Assembly: GCF_021390335.1 (NCBI RefSeq)
Contig: NZ_JAJUXK010000005.1
Span: 372,001-436,000 of the forward strand
Reading direction: 5' to 3'
DNA: 64,000 nt
Origin: Dyadobacter sp. CY343
GTDB lineage: Bacteria > Bacteroidota > Bacteroidia > Cytophagales > Spirosomataceae
This document shows positions 33,212 through 42,517 of this stretch, in pieces (position 1 is the first letter of the stretch; every line of letters starts with the position of its first letter). Below the pieces are notes generated by a model. That model was not told the origin of the DNA. It worked only from the letters and a program-made list of their open reading frames with translations, and ran no database searches. A program made the position numbers and the translations under genes.

Positions 33212-35845
33212 TTAGAGATTATCCGAACGGAAGAGTATCCTGAATTCTGTGCCTTTGTCGACCGTACTGTCGGCAATTATTTTCCCACCAAGCATTTCAA
33301 CCTGTGTTTTAACCATAAACAATCCCATTCCCTTTCCTTCCACATGATGATGAAATCGTTTGTATAAACCAAACAGGTGCTTACCCTTTTTTTTCAGGTC
33401 AATCCCCAATCCATTGTCCTGAAAGGAAATCATTATTTCACCATTAACAACCTCACTTTTTATTTTAATTACAGGGTCAATATCTTTCTGTCGATATTTA
33501 ATACTGTTTATAATCAGATTATAGAATATGCTGTGCAGGTAACTCCTTAATGTGATTATTTTATTTAAGGCACTAAAATCCGTTTGTATTTCCACATTTT
33601 CCCGTTCGATGATATTGTAAATGCTCGAACGGATATTATCAACCAGCTGCTGCATTTCTACCGGTTCTCTGTTTTCGCTAACCTCTCTTTTAACTTGCAG
33701 GATCGTGTTAAGATCTGACACAATATCATCCAGCCTTTTTACATTCACCAGTACCCCCTGCAAAAGTTCCTCGTTTTCTGCCGGGGAAAATTTATGCTGA
33801 CTTAGCAGCTCGGCCAGCCCGATGATATTTGCTACCGGCGCACGCAGGTTATGTGATACAATATAAGAGAACTGTTCAAGACCTTTGTTGGAATCAATTA
33901 ATTCTTCCGTATAACGTTGCAAATTTTTATTGAGCTCATGAAGTCGTGACTCATCATGTTTTCGCTGAGTGATTTCCCGCAAATAAACGGAAAGCCCACT
34001 GGCAGATGGATAAACTGTTACCTCAAACCACGCTTTGCCCCTTTCGTAATAGGATTCGAAATGCTGGATTGTATTTTGATCAATTGCCTTTTGATAATAG
34101 ATGTGAAAAAGCGTGTCAACTACATCCGGGAATATATCCCATATATTCTTCCCCAGGATCTTTTCTTTTGGCGTATTTAATACGATCTCTGCCTGCTTGT
34201 TCCAATAAGTAACGATCCAGTTTTTATCCACCGCAAAAAAGCAGTCCCCGATACTTTCCAGGATTACATTTTTTTCTTCCAGCGCTTTCAGGACTTTTTC
34301 GTCAGACTGTTTCTCTTTCGTGATATCGTTTACAAAGCAGGAAAGACCTGTAACTGTGTTTTTCTTTTTAATAGGGTGAATAGAAAATCTGAGGTGGCTG
34401 GAAGAACCATTGTAAGGGAGTTCCTTTTCGAATTTCAGGATTTCCCCGCTCAGCGCCCTGGAATTAATATCCATCCATTCCGTCTCCGAGCCCGGATCAA
34501 ACTTGCTCAACGATTCAAGTATGTGATAACCAGGCTGTACCTCAATATCATACCGTTCCTTCATCATATCTTCCAGCGCATTGTTGTAGGTAATATACCT
34601 CAGGTCAGTATCCAGGGAATAGATCAGCGCGTCGGTATTGTTCATGATCGCATTCAGGTTCGATTCTGATCGCTGGAGTAGGTCCTGAGCTAATTTCTGA
34701 TCCGTAATATCCGTCATGGTGAGGGTCAGTCCTGTGATGCGGCCGTTTTCCAGAACCGGGATCATCGTGACATTTAACCAACTATTTTTTCCCTCAATTT
34801 GCGCGTACATGTGCTCATATTGCCTTAATTCTCCCGCTAATACCGCATTAATGGCCCGATTATATTCCTCGCTTCTTTCATCATCGATGGAGTCGGCCAG
34901 GCTGGTTCCGATCACGATCTCGTTACCGGTGGAAACCTTATAGAAGTACCTGGCTTTACTATTGAAATACACAATCGTCGCATTGGTGTCGGTTAAAACA
35001 AAGCCTTCCGAAGTGTTTTCAAAGATGGCCCGCAGGTTGTTTTCCGAACTTTGCAACGCCTGCCGGGATTTCTCGATTTCGGTCACGTCCCGGAAATTAT
35101 CGACTATCCCATTAATAGCCGGCTCATGCAGCATATTGGTCACCGTCGCTTCGATCCACCGCCAGCTGCCGTCTTTATGCATCATCCTCCCGGTGTGGCC
35201 CTTTATCGGTATGCCCGGACTTGCCAGTACCTTACCCATTACCTTCATTAGCTGGGGTACATCATCCGGATGCGCCTTGCTAAAAATGTCCATCGCGTAT
35301 ATCTCCTCAGCCGAATAACCCAGGACATTCTTTACAGCCGGAGATACATATATCGGCTGCGCTTCCGCACTAAGCACGACCACCGCGTCGGCGCTGTTTT
35401 CAACCAGCGTACGGAACCGCTCTTCACTATTAGTCAACTGTTCCAGTAAATTCTGCTGATCGCTTTTGAACTCGTATTTTTCGAGACTCCGGAGAATAGC
35501 AAACGGCAGGCGGTCGATCTGGTTTTTTATGACATAATCATCTGCGCCGATCCGAAGGATTTCCAGCGCCATTCCGTCCGTAATATCGTTTGAAACAATA
35601 ATAAAAGGGATGTGTATGTGGTATTGACGCAGTATTTCAAGGGCTTGCGAGCAATGTATGCCGGGTAGCGAGAATTCAGATAGGATGATGTCAGGTGGGA
35701 AATCAATTACTGTTTTTATGAATTCGTCCCGCGTGCCGGCTACCCGTATTTCAGGAGACAAATTTGCCTTGTTCAGGGCGTGTCTTGCCACCGTTGCTCC
35801 ATCCAGTGAATTATCCAACTGCACTATTTTCAGACTCTCGCTCAT
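33212..35845 (-). CDS. Multi-PAS sensor histidine kinase with degenerate N-terminal receiver
   Basis: This 877-residue, apparently cytoplasmic kinase has no membrane segments. Domains in order: receiver-like (1-125), then four PAS units beginning near 133 (SEERFRTLVENSADAVVV), 262 (LRAIFENTSEGFVLTD), 390 (LNAIMNNTDALIYSLD) and 515 (ILESIGDCFFAVDKN). A HisKA box with HNLRAPVANIIGL (about 660) and an ATPase domain with NLIINSIKY, DNGLGID and GKGMGLFMVKT follow. In the receiver the phospho-acceptor position is Glu57 (PDIILSEFSLPG) and the first acidic pair is reduced to one Asp, while the conserved Lys (VIKNQ) remains, so it probably is not phosphorylated. Operon with the receiver gene downstream. 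The stimulus is unknown; redox, light or small ligands are options for PAS. Confidence 0.9.
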   Translation of the reverse strand: MSESLKIVQLDNSLDGATVARHALNKANLSPEIRVAGTRDEFIKTVIDFPPDIILSEFSLPGIHCSQALEILRQYHIHIPFIIVSNDITDGMALEILRIGADDYVIKNQIDRLPFAILRSLEKYEFKSDQQNLLEQLTNSEERFRTLVENSADAVVVLSAEAQPIYVSPAVKNVLGYSAEEIYAMDIFSKAHPDDVPQLMKVMGKVLASPGIPIKGHTGRMMHKDGSWRWIEATVTNMLHEPAINGIVDNFRDVTEIEKSRQALQSSENNLRAIFENTSEGFVLTDTNATIVYFNSKARYFYKVSTGNEIVIGTSLADSIDDERSEEYNRAINAVLAGELRQYEHMYAQIEGKNSWLNVTMIPVLENGRITGLTLTMTDITDQKLAQDLLQRSESNLNAIMNNTDALIYSLDTDLRYITYNNALEDMMKERYDIEVQPGYHILESLSKFDPGSETEWMDINSRALSGEILKFEKELPYNGSSSHLRFSIHPIKKKNTVTGLSCFVNDITKEKQSDEKVLKALEEKNVILESIGDCFFAVDKNWIVTYWNKQAEIVLNTPKEKILGKNIWDIFPDVVDTLFHIYYQKAIDQNTIQHFESYYERGKAWFEVTVYPSASGLSVYLREITQRKHDESRLHELNKNLQRYTEELIDSNKGLEQFSYIVSHNLRAPVANIIGLAELLSQHKFSPAENEELLQGVLVNVKRLDDIVSDLNTILQVKREVSENREPVEMQQLVDNIRSSIYNIIERENVEIQTDFSALNKIITLRSYLHSIFYNLIINSIKYRQKDIDPVIKIKSEVVNGEIMISFQDNGLGIDLKKKGKHLFGLYKRFHHHVEGKGMGLFMVKTQVEMLGGKIIADSTVDKGTEFRILFRSDNL

Positions 35846-36210
35846 GGGGTGTTACTATTAAAAATATGCGCGATCCGCAAGAGAAAAATAACGGGGAAAT
35901 GAATAATGTCGATGTCCTTTTTGTCTCCGTGCAAGGTGCTTTATATCGGGTGCAGTTTACATCTTTGCGTTGGGATTTTATGCACGCACTTACGCAAATT
36001 TAGTGTCAGATTTTGATCGTCAGAATGCGTAATCCTGCTTTCCATAAACTGGAATTATCAGCGCCTTTGGCCCGGGTATTTTTTAAAAATATCCGTTTTT
36101 CCTCAATTTTCTGGCTTCCGAAGGAATTTACAGGGGCGTTTTAAGCTCAAAATTTCCTATTTTTAGGTGATTCACAAATCTCATCCCCTAATATCGTTAA
36201 GCATTCTTCT
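35846..36210. other. 365-bp intergenic region between divergent genes
   Basis: It separates the kinase operon (-) from the antiporter gene (+). A near-palindrome GGTATTTTTTAAAAATATCC (36075-36094) with two mismatched pairs stands out, and TATTTTTA (36159-36166) is a one-mismatch -7 box for the antiporter. An open frame running to 36003 is taken as chance. Confidence 0.45.
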
Positions 36211-37269
36211 ATGAAAAAAATATTTCAATGGACTTATATATCACCTGTTATTGCCTGGATTGTCTACCTGCTATTGCCGGCTGATGCTGGGTTTTTAGTC
36301 AACTTACTGGCCGTGGTCGCCCTGATCGTAGGCGTGCTTTCGGCCGTGCACCATGCAGAAGTAGTGGCACATAAAGTGGGCGAACCTTACGGTACGATCA
36401 TATTGGCGATCGCTGTTACATTGCTGGAAGCTTCGATCATCGTCTCCCTGATGTTGACGGGTGGTGTTGGTGCCGATACTTATGCGCGCGACACCCTTTT
36501 TGCCGCCGTTATGATCATTCTCAACGGTATTCTCGGTATCAGTATGTTCGTAGGCGCATTAAAATTCAAGGAACAAACCTTTGAAACCAAGAGCGTGACG
36601 ATCGCACTGGTGAGTCTAGTGTCGATCCTGGTGCTTACACTGGTATTGCCCAACTTTACCACCAGTATTGCAGGTCCTTCTTACAGCGCGCCGCAGCTTA
36701 TTGCCATTGGTATCTGCTGCCTGGTTATTTACGGATCATTTTTATTCACACAAACCGTCAGGCACCGGAAATACTTTCTTACAGACGTGACCGGCGAAGA
36801 AAAGGCGGTTACACAAGTGGAAGCGCTGACGAGTCTTGTTCTTTTGCTCGTTTGTTTAGGAGTAGTTATTTTGTTGGCTAAAACACTTTCTCCGGTCATT
36901 GAAGACGGAGTGGTGGCCGCTGGGTTACCCACCGCATTGGTCGGTGTCGCTATTGCTGCTGTGATCCTGTTGCCCGAGGGTATTGCCGCTATCCGGGCCG
37001 CGAGACGTAACCAATATCAAACGAGCATTAACCTCGCACTGGGTTCGGCACTGGCCAGTATCGGACTTAGTATTCCTACCGTGGTAATTGTTTGTACTTT
37101 AATGGATCTGCCGCTGGTGCTGGGTCTGGATATGAAGTCGATGGTCCTGCTGGTTCTGTCAGTTTTTACAGTAATGCTTTCTCTGAATAAAGGGCAGACC
37201 AACAGTTTGTATGCAATAGTGCTTCTGGTCAATCTGATGATGTATATTTTTACAATCGTATTCCCGTAA
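36211..37269 (+). CDS. Calcium:proton antiporter (CaCA superfamily, ChaA-like)
   Basis: The 352-residue inner-membrane protein has about 11 hydrophobic segments. The two inverted alpha-repeats of cation/Ca2+ exchangers are visible: GEPYGTIILAIAVTLLEASIIVSLM (first; acidic E in the helix) and LLPEGIAAIRAARRNQYQTSINLALGSALASIG (second). ChaA-type proteins export Ca2+ or Na+ in exchange for protons. The length matches ChaA (about 360). It is a single gene with a strong terminator after it (37312-37339). Confidence 0.9.
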   Translation: MKKIFQWTYISPVIAWIVYLLLPADAGFLVNLLAVVALIVGVLSAVHHAEVVAHKVGEPYGTIILAIAVTLLEASIIVSLMLTGGVGADTYARDTLFAAVMIILNGILGISMFVGALKFKEQTFETKSVTIALVSLVSILVLTLVLPNFTTSIAGPSYSAPQLIAIGICCLVIYGSFLFTQTVRHRKYFLTDVTGEEKAVTQVEALTSLVLLLVCLGVVILLAKTLSPVIEDGVVAAGLPTALVGVAIAAVILLPEGIAAIRAARRNQYQTSINLALGSALASIGLSIPTVVIVCTLMDLPLVLGLDMKSMVLLVLSVFTVMLSLNKGQTNSLYAIVLLVNLMMYIFTIVFP

Positions 37270-37311
37270 ACGTTTTTGTGTTTTAATAAAAACTTCCTGT
37301 AAATACAGAAG

Positions 37312-37343
37312 AAGGGGCACCGCTAAGCAGGTGCCCCTTTTTG
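37312..37343. terminator. Bidirectional intrinsic terminator
   Basis: A perfect 10-bp stem, AAGGGGCACC (37312-37321) with GGTGCCCCTT (37330-37339), 8-nt loop, followed by T-rich sequence on the plus strand. It lies between the antiporter gene and the convergent subtilase gene. Confidence 0.85.
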
Positions 37344-37366
37344 TATCAATACAAATCATAATCCTC

Positions 37367-40300
37367 TTAACCCACGTCTCTCAACCTGATGCTCCTTTTC
37401 ACCGGCGAGCAGAAACATTTGGCCAGCGCGCCCAGATCAAGTCCCATCTTCTGAAGATTTGCTTTGAACTCACTCCCGCCGGTTTTGTTCAGGCAGGTAA
37501 GCAGGCGGCATATCGCCTCCTGGGTCGGGTTGTGGCCCGGATCGTTGTCGTGGCTTGGTGGCGGATTATTGCCTCCCCGCCACACCGCAGCCGTTACTAC
37601 CTGCTCTCTGGTGTAGCTGATATTGCGGGAAGTTTTCCCTTTTGCCTTTACCCTGAACGTATAAACTCCGGCAAAAGCCGCCGGAACAGCCACTTCATAA
37701 ATGCCGGCAGCAGTTTTGCTGAACACCACATCGGACATGAGCCCATCGGGGGTTTTCAACTCAGCCTGAACGCTGGCCGTATTGTCAAGCGCAAAGCCGT
37801 ATTCGGTGATAGCCGCTCTCAGCTTCAGCGTCGCACCCGGTTCGTAGCCTGTCTGCGATTTGGTACAGTTCATGCGGAGGTTGGAATAAGCGTGGACCAG
37901 CGCAGTATATTTTACCCCATGCGCCAGCGCAGCCTGATACATACTGTTCGATTTCCTGTCATCGTTCCTTCGGAGAAATTCCAGGTACTTTTTCCAGTTA
38001 TCCTTATTTACGGAAAGAACAATGTTCCAGGTCCCGGAATGCGCTTCAACGCTGCCCGCATTGGTAACCGGCATGGTCAGGCGGTAATAGGATAGCATTT
38101 GTCCGTCGCTGCGGATCACCGTTGGGAAAGTGCCGAGGTTGGAGGTGTCTATAATATCACCGTCCGGTGTTTCTATGCTGAATTCAAGGATCTCGTTCAT
38201 CACTGTCATCAAGATCGTATCTATCGAAATATCCGCATCATTTACCCTGAACGGGATCTTTACCTTTTGGCCGGGGGCTACATAACCCGTCGGATCCACC
38301 ACGATCTGCTCGTTGTTCACTCCCGCCTGAATTTGAAGGAAGTACTTCGCGATCTTGAATGTATCGTCGTCGTCCAGTGAATCCGTCAGCATCAGATAAC
38401 CGCCCGTATTATTGCAAATGCTGTCCAGCGCGGCGGGATTCAGCTGACCAGCCGTACCGAGCCCGACGGCAAATACCTGCTCATCGATCAGACCTTCCAC
38501 GTCCGCAATGTATTTCGAATCGGTTTCGTGTCCGTCCGTAAAAACAATAATTGCCTTTTTTTGGTAGCCTGTTACGCCCGTCATGTTATTGTGCGCCCGC
38601 TCGATCCCGTCTCCAATCGCCGTAGCGCCGGATGGATTAGCGGCATAACTCCCGAAAGCGGTCTGGGCAGCGGAGCGGGCCGGATCAAAAGGATCGTCCG
38701 CAGGCCCGAACGGACCCACCAACGGATGCAGCAGATCGTGGGCATCCTGGTCGAAAGTCACGAGGCCAAGTCCGTTATTCTCACGAACATAGCCCACAAA
38801 TATGCCGGCCGAGTATTTCAGAACTTCCTCCCGCGTCAGCGATCCCACGCCCGAATCCCACAGCATGCTTCCCGACTGGTCCAGAACGAGCGTCATGGCG
38901 CAGGTTGGCCGTGCGACGGTATTGGCACTAATGGTAACCAGAAATACTTCATTGGTGGTATTGCAGCGAACTTCCGCCGTTCCCGAAGCCGTGTCGCCCG
39001 CATTCGTACCCGTGTATTTGACCCAGATAAAAACTGAACGCGGCGTGTCATAGTCGGTGGTTTTGCCAAGAATGATCGGGCCCGAATAGTTGTGCAGGCC
39101 AAAAGGGGCGGAGGGAGGTACCGACAGCTCAAAACGCGTCTCGTGGAAACTGTTCACATCGATCCGGATCGCCCGGAGCTGCGTTTCTCCTTCCGGAATG
39201 TCAATAAACTGCAGTTCGATCTGAACCGGAGTGATTTCCCAGCCGGCTTTGGTAACCGCATGCAGCGCATTAATGCGGCCGTAACCCATTTCCTGGTTCC
39301 GGGTACCATTCGGGAAATCGGCATTCGCAGCATAACCGATCGAGCCCACCTTTTCGGCAGTCAGCTCGATCACATCTCTTACCTGGCTACCCGTCAAAAC
39401 CGGCTCTACACTGCGGATCAGGCAGGCGAGCCCCGCTACGTGCGGTGTAGCCGAGGAGGTTCCGTTGAACTCCATTGTGTAGTCGCCGCCATCGTATCCT
39501 ACGCCACCCTGTCTGTCGGTTGTAGGGATCAGCACGCCAGGGGCGACTACCGACACGCCGGTGACAACACCGTCGTACGTATCCTCGCCATAATTTGCGC
39601 CCCAGAAATCTTCTCCGTCCGGGCTGGTCTTTTTCTTGCGGTTATCATCGGTGGAAGAAGCGCCGCAGCCGATTACCAGCGGATGTTTGCCGGGGTAGCG
39701 GTTGGTGGCCGCGTCGTCCTCGTTACCGGTGGCTACGCACATCACCACGTTGTTGTTGAATGCGTTTTGTATTTCAGGGTCAATGATCGAATAGTCCCAG
39801 CCCCAGTCGTCGTAAACACCGAAACTCATACTGATCACCGAGGCGCCGTTTGTGGTCGCATAATTGATCCCGTTCGCACATTCCACGTCCGACCAGTCTG
39901 AAAACGCGAGGGGCATGATGAGGCAGTTTCCTGCCACGCCGGCTACGCCTTCGCTGTTGTTGAAAGTGGCTGCAGCAATACCGGCGCAAGCGGTACCATG
40001 GTCGCCGGTTGGCTCACCGGTCGGCATCATGGTGCTGAGATTGATACCATCTTCGGAAAATGCCAGGTCGGGGTGGGACAGGTCGCAGCCTTCGTCTAGG
40101 ATGCACACTACTACTGCGTTGCTTCCGGTTGTATGGTCCCAGGCGTCGGGCGCATGTATTTTGAGCATATTCCACTGGTCACCCCAGAGGTCGTCGTTCG
40201 GGGTAGTTGTGGTGATCGGTTTGTACATAGGCACGTTTTCAAACCGCACCTTGCCCAATACTGTGGAGTGCCCCAGCAGCTTTTCATACAATTCATGGAA

Positions 40301-40840
40301 GCCAAACTTTCCCGGGTCCTTCAACTTGAAATACCGAAATTTCCGCAGCAGCCGCGACTTACTTTCGATCTCTTCGAAGCCGAGGCTGTTTAGAAAAGCA
40401 TCCTGCTGACCACGTGACTTTTCAGAATCCGGCACCAGTATCACGTCGGATTTCGGGCTGAAACGGGCTTCAAATCCAGTGTCGCCTGGGATATAATAAA
40501 CGGGCGATACCGATTCCGCAGAAGCCCCCAGCTCCTCGTCGATTTTTGAAAGCTGCTCTTCATTCAACTCCGAACCGTCCGCCGTTTTGACCCATATTTT
40601 ATTGTTTGAATTATTTAATTGCGGCTTAATTCTCTCCTGCTTTTTCTCGCGCTCGTTTTTTGCGTCACCACTTTGTAATGAAACTCTTTCAGGTTCTTCC
40701 TCAACAAGAAATGTTGCTTGCAGCGAAGCAAATGCGCCGGATGTATCTACGCCTTCCTTTAATTTGATTAAAAGTCGGGTAGGATCCAGCTGTGCGGTTT
40801 TCTGATTGGCAGTTGTAATAGTTTTCAAAAAGTTTCTCAT
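37367..40840 (-). CDS. Subtilase (S8) fused to a von Willebrand A domain
   Basis: The 1157-residue protein has a prodomain-like region (1-210) followed by an S8 protease domain with Asp249 (VVVCILDEGCDL), His281 (GDHGTACAG), oxyanion Asn373 (ATGNED) and Ser462 (GTSSATPHVAG). A beta linker (540-640) precedes a von Willebrand A domain with an intact MIDAS motif DQSGS (Asp654, Ser656, Ser658). Further beta domains (about 880-1090) and a short Cys-containing helical tail (CLNKTGG to KCFCSPVKR) end it. No signal peptide or type IX sorting tail is visible, so its location is unclear. The combination resembles microbial subtilase/VWA proteins of unknown role. It is a single gene; promoter-like box at 40884-40891. 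Confidence 0.9.
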   Translation of the reverse strand: MRNFLKTITTANQKTAQLDPTRLLIKLKEGVDTSGAFASLQATFLVEEEPERVSLQSGDAKNEREKKQERIKPQLNNSNNKIWVKTADGSELNEEQLSKIDEELGASAESVSPVYYIPGDTGFEARFSPKSDVILVPDSEKSRGQQDAFLNSLGFEEIESKSRLLRKFRYFKLKDPGKFGFHELYEKLLGHSTVLGKVRFENVPMYKPITTTTPNDDLWGDQWNMLKIHAPDAWDHTTGSNAVVVCILDEGCDLSHPDLAFSEDGINLSTMMPTGEPTGDHGTACAGIAAATFNNSEGVAGVAGNCLIMPLAFSDWSDVECANGINYATTNGASVISMSFGVYDDWGWDYSIIDPEIQNAFNNNVVMCVATGNEDDAATNRYPGKHPLVIGCGASSTDDNRKKKTSPDGEDFWGANYGEDTYDGVVTGVSVVAPGVLIPTTDRQGGVGYDGGDYTMEFNGTSSATPHVAGLACLIRSVEPVLTGSQVRDVIELTAEKVGSIGYAANADFPNGTRNQEMGYGRINALHAVTKAGWEITPVQIELQFIDIPEGETQLRAIRIDVNSFHETRFELSVPPSAPFGLHNYSGPIILGKTTDYDTPRSVFIWVKYTGTNAGDTASGTAEVRCNTTNEVFLVTISANTVARPTCAMTLVLDQSGSMLWDSGVGSLTREEVLKYSAGIFVGYVRENNGLGLVTFDQDAHDLLHPLVGPFGPADDPFDPARSAAQTAFGSYAANPSGATAIGDGIERAHNNMTGVTGYQKKAIIVFTDGHETDSKYIADVEGLIDEQVFAVGLGTAGQLNPAALDSICNNTGGYLMLTDSLDDDDTFKIAKYFLQIQAGVNNEQIVVDPTGYVAPGQKVKIPFRVNDADISIDTILMTVMNEILEFSIETPDGDIIDTSNLGTFPTVIRSDGQMLSYYRLTMPVTNAGSVEAHSGTWNIVLSVNKDNWKKYLEFLRRNDDRKSNSMYQAALAHGVKYTALVHAYSNLRMNCTKSQTGYEPGATLKLRAAITEYGFALDNTASVQAELKTPDGLMSDVVFSKTAAGIYEVAVPAAFAGVYTFRVKAKGKTSRNISYTREQVVTAAVWRGGNNPPPSHDNDPGHNPTQEAICRLLTCLNKTGGSEFKANLQKMGLDLGALAKCFCSPVKRSIRLRDVG

Positions 40841-40883
40841 GACCGATCATTATTTTTATGTTTGATTTATTTAAATAATAGAT

Positions 40884-40891
40884 CAAATGTA
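40884..40891 (-). promoter_or_regulatory. Possible promoter of the subtilase/VWA gene
   Basis: CAAATGTA on the plus strand reads TACATTTG on the reverse, an exact -7 match, 44 bp before the ATG at 40840. The -33 box is weak (GAAA on the plus strand at 40909-40912, 17-bp spacer). Confidence 0.45.
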
Positions 40892-41000
40892 GTCCGTACC
40901 TATTTTCTGAAAAATCATGTAAATCATGAAATTTTGGGAGAATACCCTGAGCAATTACTAATGGTTTTCAGTTATATTTTTTCGGATAAATACAAATAAA

Positions 41001-41038
41001 AAAGTGCTGTTGAAATGATTTAATTTCAACAGCACTTT
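41001..41038 (-). terminator. Intrinsic terminator after the NarL-type regulator
   Basis: A perfect 16-bp inverted repeat, AAAGTGCTGTTGAAAT (41001-41016) with its complement at 41023-41038, loop GATTTA. On the reverse strand it is followed by TTTATTTGTA. It lies 44 bp after the regulator stop and upstream of the subtilase gene. Confidence 0.85.
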
Positions 41039-41081
41039 ATGTAATTATTAATTTTTTCTCGAAAAGTAGAAGCAAATACTA

Positions 41082-41726
41082 TTAAATTATTTTGTGACGC
41101 ACTGCATATAATGCTAACCCTATTGAACCTTTCACTCCCAGCTTCCGGATCAGGTTTCGGCGATGGGATTCAGCGGTAGGCGGGCTGATGAAAAGCCGGT
41201 CTGCAATCTCGGTAGTGGAAAATTCCTGCGCAATCAGCCTCAGCACTTCCAGTTCGCGGGATGATACTTTGGGAATGAGCAGATCGCTGAATTTTTCGGT
41301 ATATACCTTGGCTTCCCGGGCTAGTTTGGTGATGATATTATTGCAGAAATATTTATTCCCATTGATCACAGATTGAATAGCATAATATAATTCTTCTGAA
41401 CTTGCATTTTTTAACACATAGCCCTCTACACCAGCTAATATCGCATTCCGGATATGTGTCTTTTCTTCTACCATTGTGAGTAATATCGTCTTGATATGCG
41501 GGTAGCGATATCGCGTCTGCAAACACAGATCTATTCCCGAAAAATCAGGCGCCTGGCAATCAGTAATCACCAGATCTATTTCATAAAGTTCCATTAAATT
41601 TAATGCGTCAACTGCATTTTCAGCTGTACCAGCTAAATGCAGTTTTTCATTAGCTGAAATCAGCATTGATATTCCTTCCAGAATAATTCGCTGGCTATCT
41701 ACGAGAAGAACTCTTGTCCTATTCAT
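41082..41726 (-). CDS. NarL/FixJ-type response regulator
   Basis: In this 214-residue protein an N-terminal receiver has Asp10 and phospho-acceptor Asp56 (VITDCQAPDFSG), Thr near 84 (LLTMVEE) and Lys near 105 (YVLKNAS). The C-terminal LuxR-type helix-turn-helix contains SSRELEVLRLIAQEFSTTEI and SPPTAESHRRNLIRKL. It acts as a DNA-binding transcription factor. No kinase gene is adjacent (the nearest is at 33-36 kb), so it is an orphan here. It is divergent from the Crp/Fnr gene, sharing a 156-bp AT-rich upstream region. Confidence 0.92.
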   Translation of the reverse strand: MNRTRVLLVDSQRIILEGISMLISANEKLHLAGTAENAVDALNLMELYEIDLVITDCQAPDFSGIDLCLQTRYRYPHIKTILLTMVEEKTHIRNAILAGVEGYVLKNASSEELYYAIQSVINGNKYFCNNIITKLAREAKVYTEKFSDLLIPKVSSRELEVLRLIAQEFSTTEIADRLFISPPTAESHRRNLIRKLGVKGSIGLALYAVRHKII

Positions 41727-41815
41727 TGCGTAGAATGGATTAATTAATGAAGAAAAATAGCGTTGAAAAAGAGGCGGGAAGTCAGTTTTAATATACCAAT
41801 TTAGAGAAAATGAAA

Positions 41816-41823
41816 TACATTTG
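41816..41823 (+). promoter_or_regulatory. Possible promoter of the Crp/Fnr gene
   Basis: TACATTTG matches the -7 consensus exactly, 60 bp before the ATG at 41883; no clear -33 box at 19 bp. Confidence 0.4.
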
Positions 41824-41882
41824 TGTGTATTAGCAGGTTATCTTAGTTAGCGGTTTTTATTTATACTTATTAACCGGAATTC

Positions 41883-42449
41883 ATGACATTTATACGCGAA
41901 GGTATCAGGGATATTACGCAGTTTGACGAGCCTGATTTGTTGCTTTTTCAGCAAGCGCTCACTGGGAGACAGATTGGTAAGGGGCAATTTCTGATGCAGC
42001 CCGGTGACACATGCAGGCATATTCATTTTTTGCAAACTGGACTTTTACGCAGCTTTTATTTAAAGGAAGAGGAGGAGCGGACCATTGCTTTTTCACTCGA
42101 AAACTCCTTTTGTACTGACCTGAAAAGTTTGCGTTCCGGGCAGCCGTCAGAAATAGCCATTCAGGCACTTGAACCTTCCGTCCTTTTAAGTATTTCCAAA
42201 TCCGACCTGATCAGGCTGTATCAACAATCTCATCAGATTGAAGCTTTTGGTCGCAGGCTGCTGGAAACCTTGCTGGAAGAGCAGGAAGAGTACTTATCAT
42301 GGTTCAGGCTGTATTCAGCCAAAGAACGCTATGATTTTATGCTCCAAAAGCACCCTGGTCTATTACAACGTATTTCGCTGGGACAGCTCGCCTCTTATCT
42401 GGGGATACGCAGGGAAACGCTCAGCCGTATTCGTGGCCTGCGGTCGTAG
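41883..42449 (+). CDS. Crp/Fnr-family transcriptional regulator
   Basis: The 188-residue protein has an N-terminal cyclic-nucleotide-binding-like barrel (about 25-115: GKGQFLMQPGDTCRHIHFLQTGLLRSF) and a C-terminal winged helix whose recognition part is LGQLASYLGIRRETLSRIRG. The Arg-Ser pair that binds cAMP in true Crp is not apparent, and no Fe-S cysteine set is present, so the ligand is unknown. Such proteins in Bacteroidota often control a gene next door; the SnoaL-like gene starts 69 bp downstream. Confidence 0.88.
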   Translation: MTFIREGIRDITQFDEPDLLLFQQALTGRQIGKGQFLMQPGDTCRHIHFLQTGLLRSFYLKEEEERTIAFSLENSFCTDLKSLRSGQPSEIAIQALEPSVLLSISKSDLIRLYQQSHQIEAFGRRLLETLLEEQEEYLSWFRLYSAKERYDFMLQKHPGLLQRISLGQLASYLGIRRETLSRIRGLRS

Positions 42450-42490
42450 CTTTTTGACTTTTGTCACACCTTCGTCGTTTGCGGTTCATT

Positions 42491-42498
42491 TACTTTTG
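42491..42498 (+). promoter_or_regulatory. Possible promoter of the SnoaL-like gene
   Basis: TACTTTTG is an exact -7 match 20 bp before the ATG at 42518, giving a very short leader. TTTG occurs at 42460-42463 but the spacing (27 bp) is too long, which could mean an activator (the upstream Crp/Fnr protein) is needed. Confidence 0.45.
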
Positions 42499-42517
42499 CC
42501 CCGAGCAATCGAAAAAA

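Noticed and set aside
35764..36003. 79-codon frame overlapping the start of the histidine kinase gene
   Set aside because: Half of it is antisense to the kinase; no conserved features.
37331..38095. Plus-strand frame of 254 codons opposite the end of the subtilase/VWA gene
   Set aside because: Mirror of a well-supported gene, His/Arg-rich with no domain pattern; starts inside the terminator.
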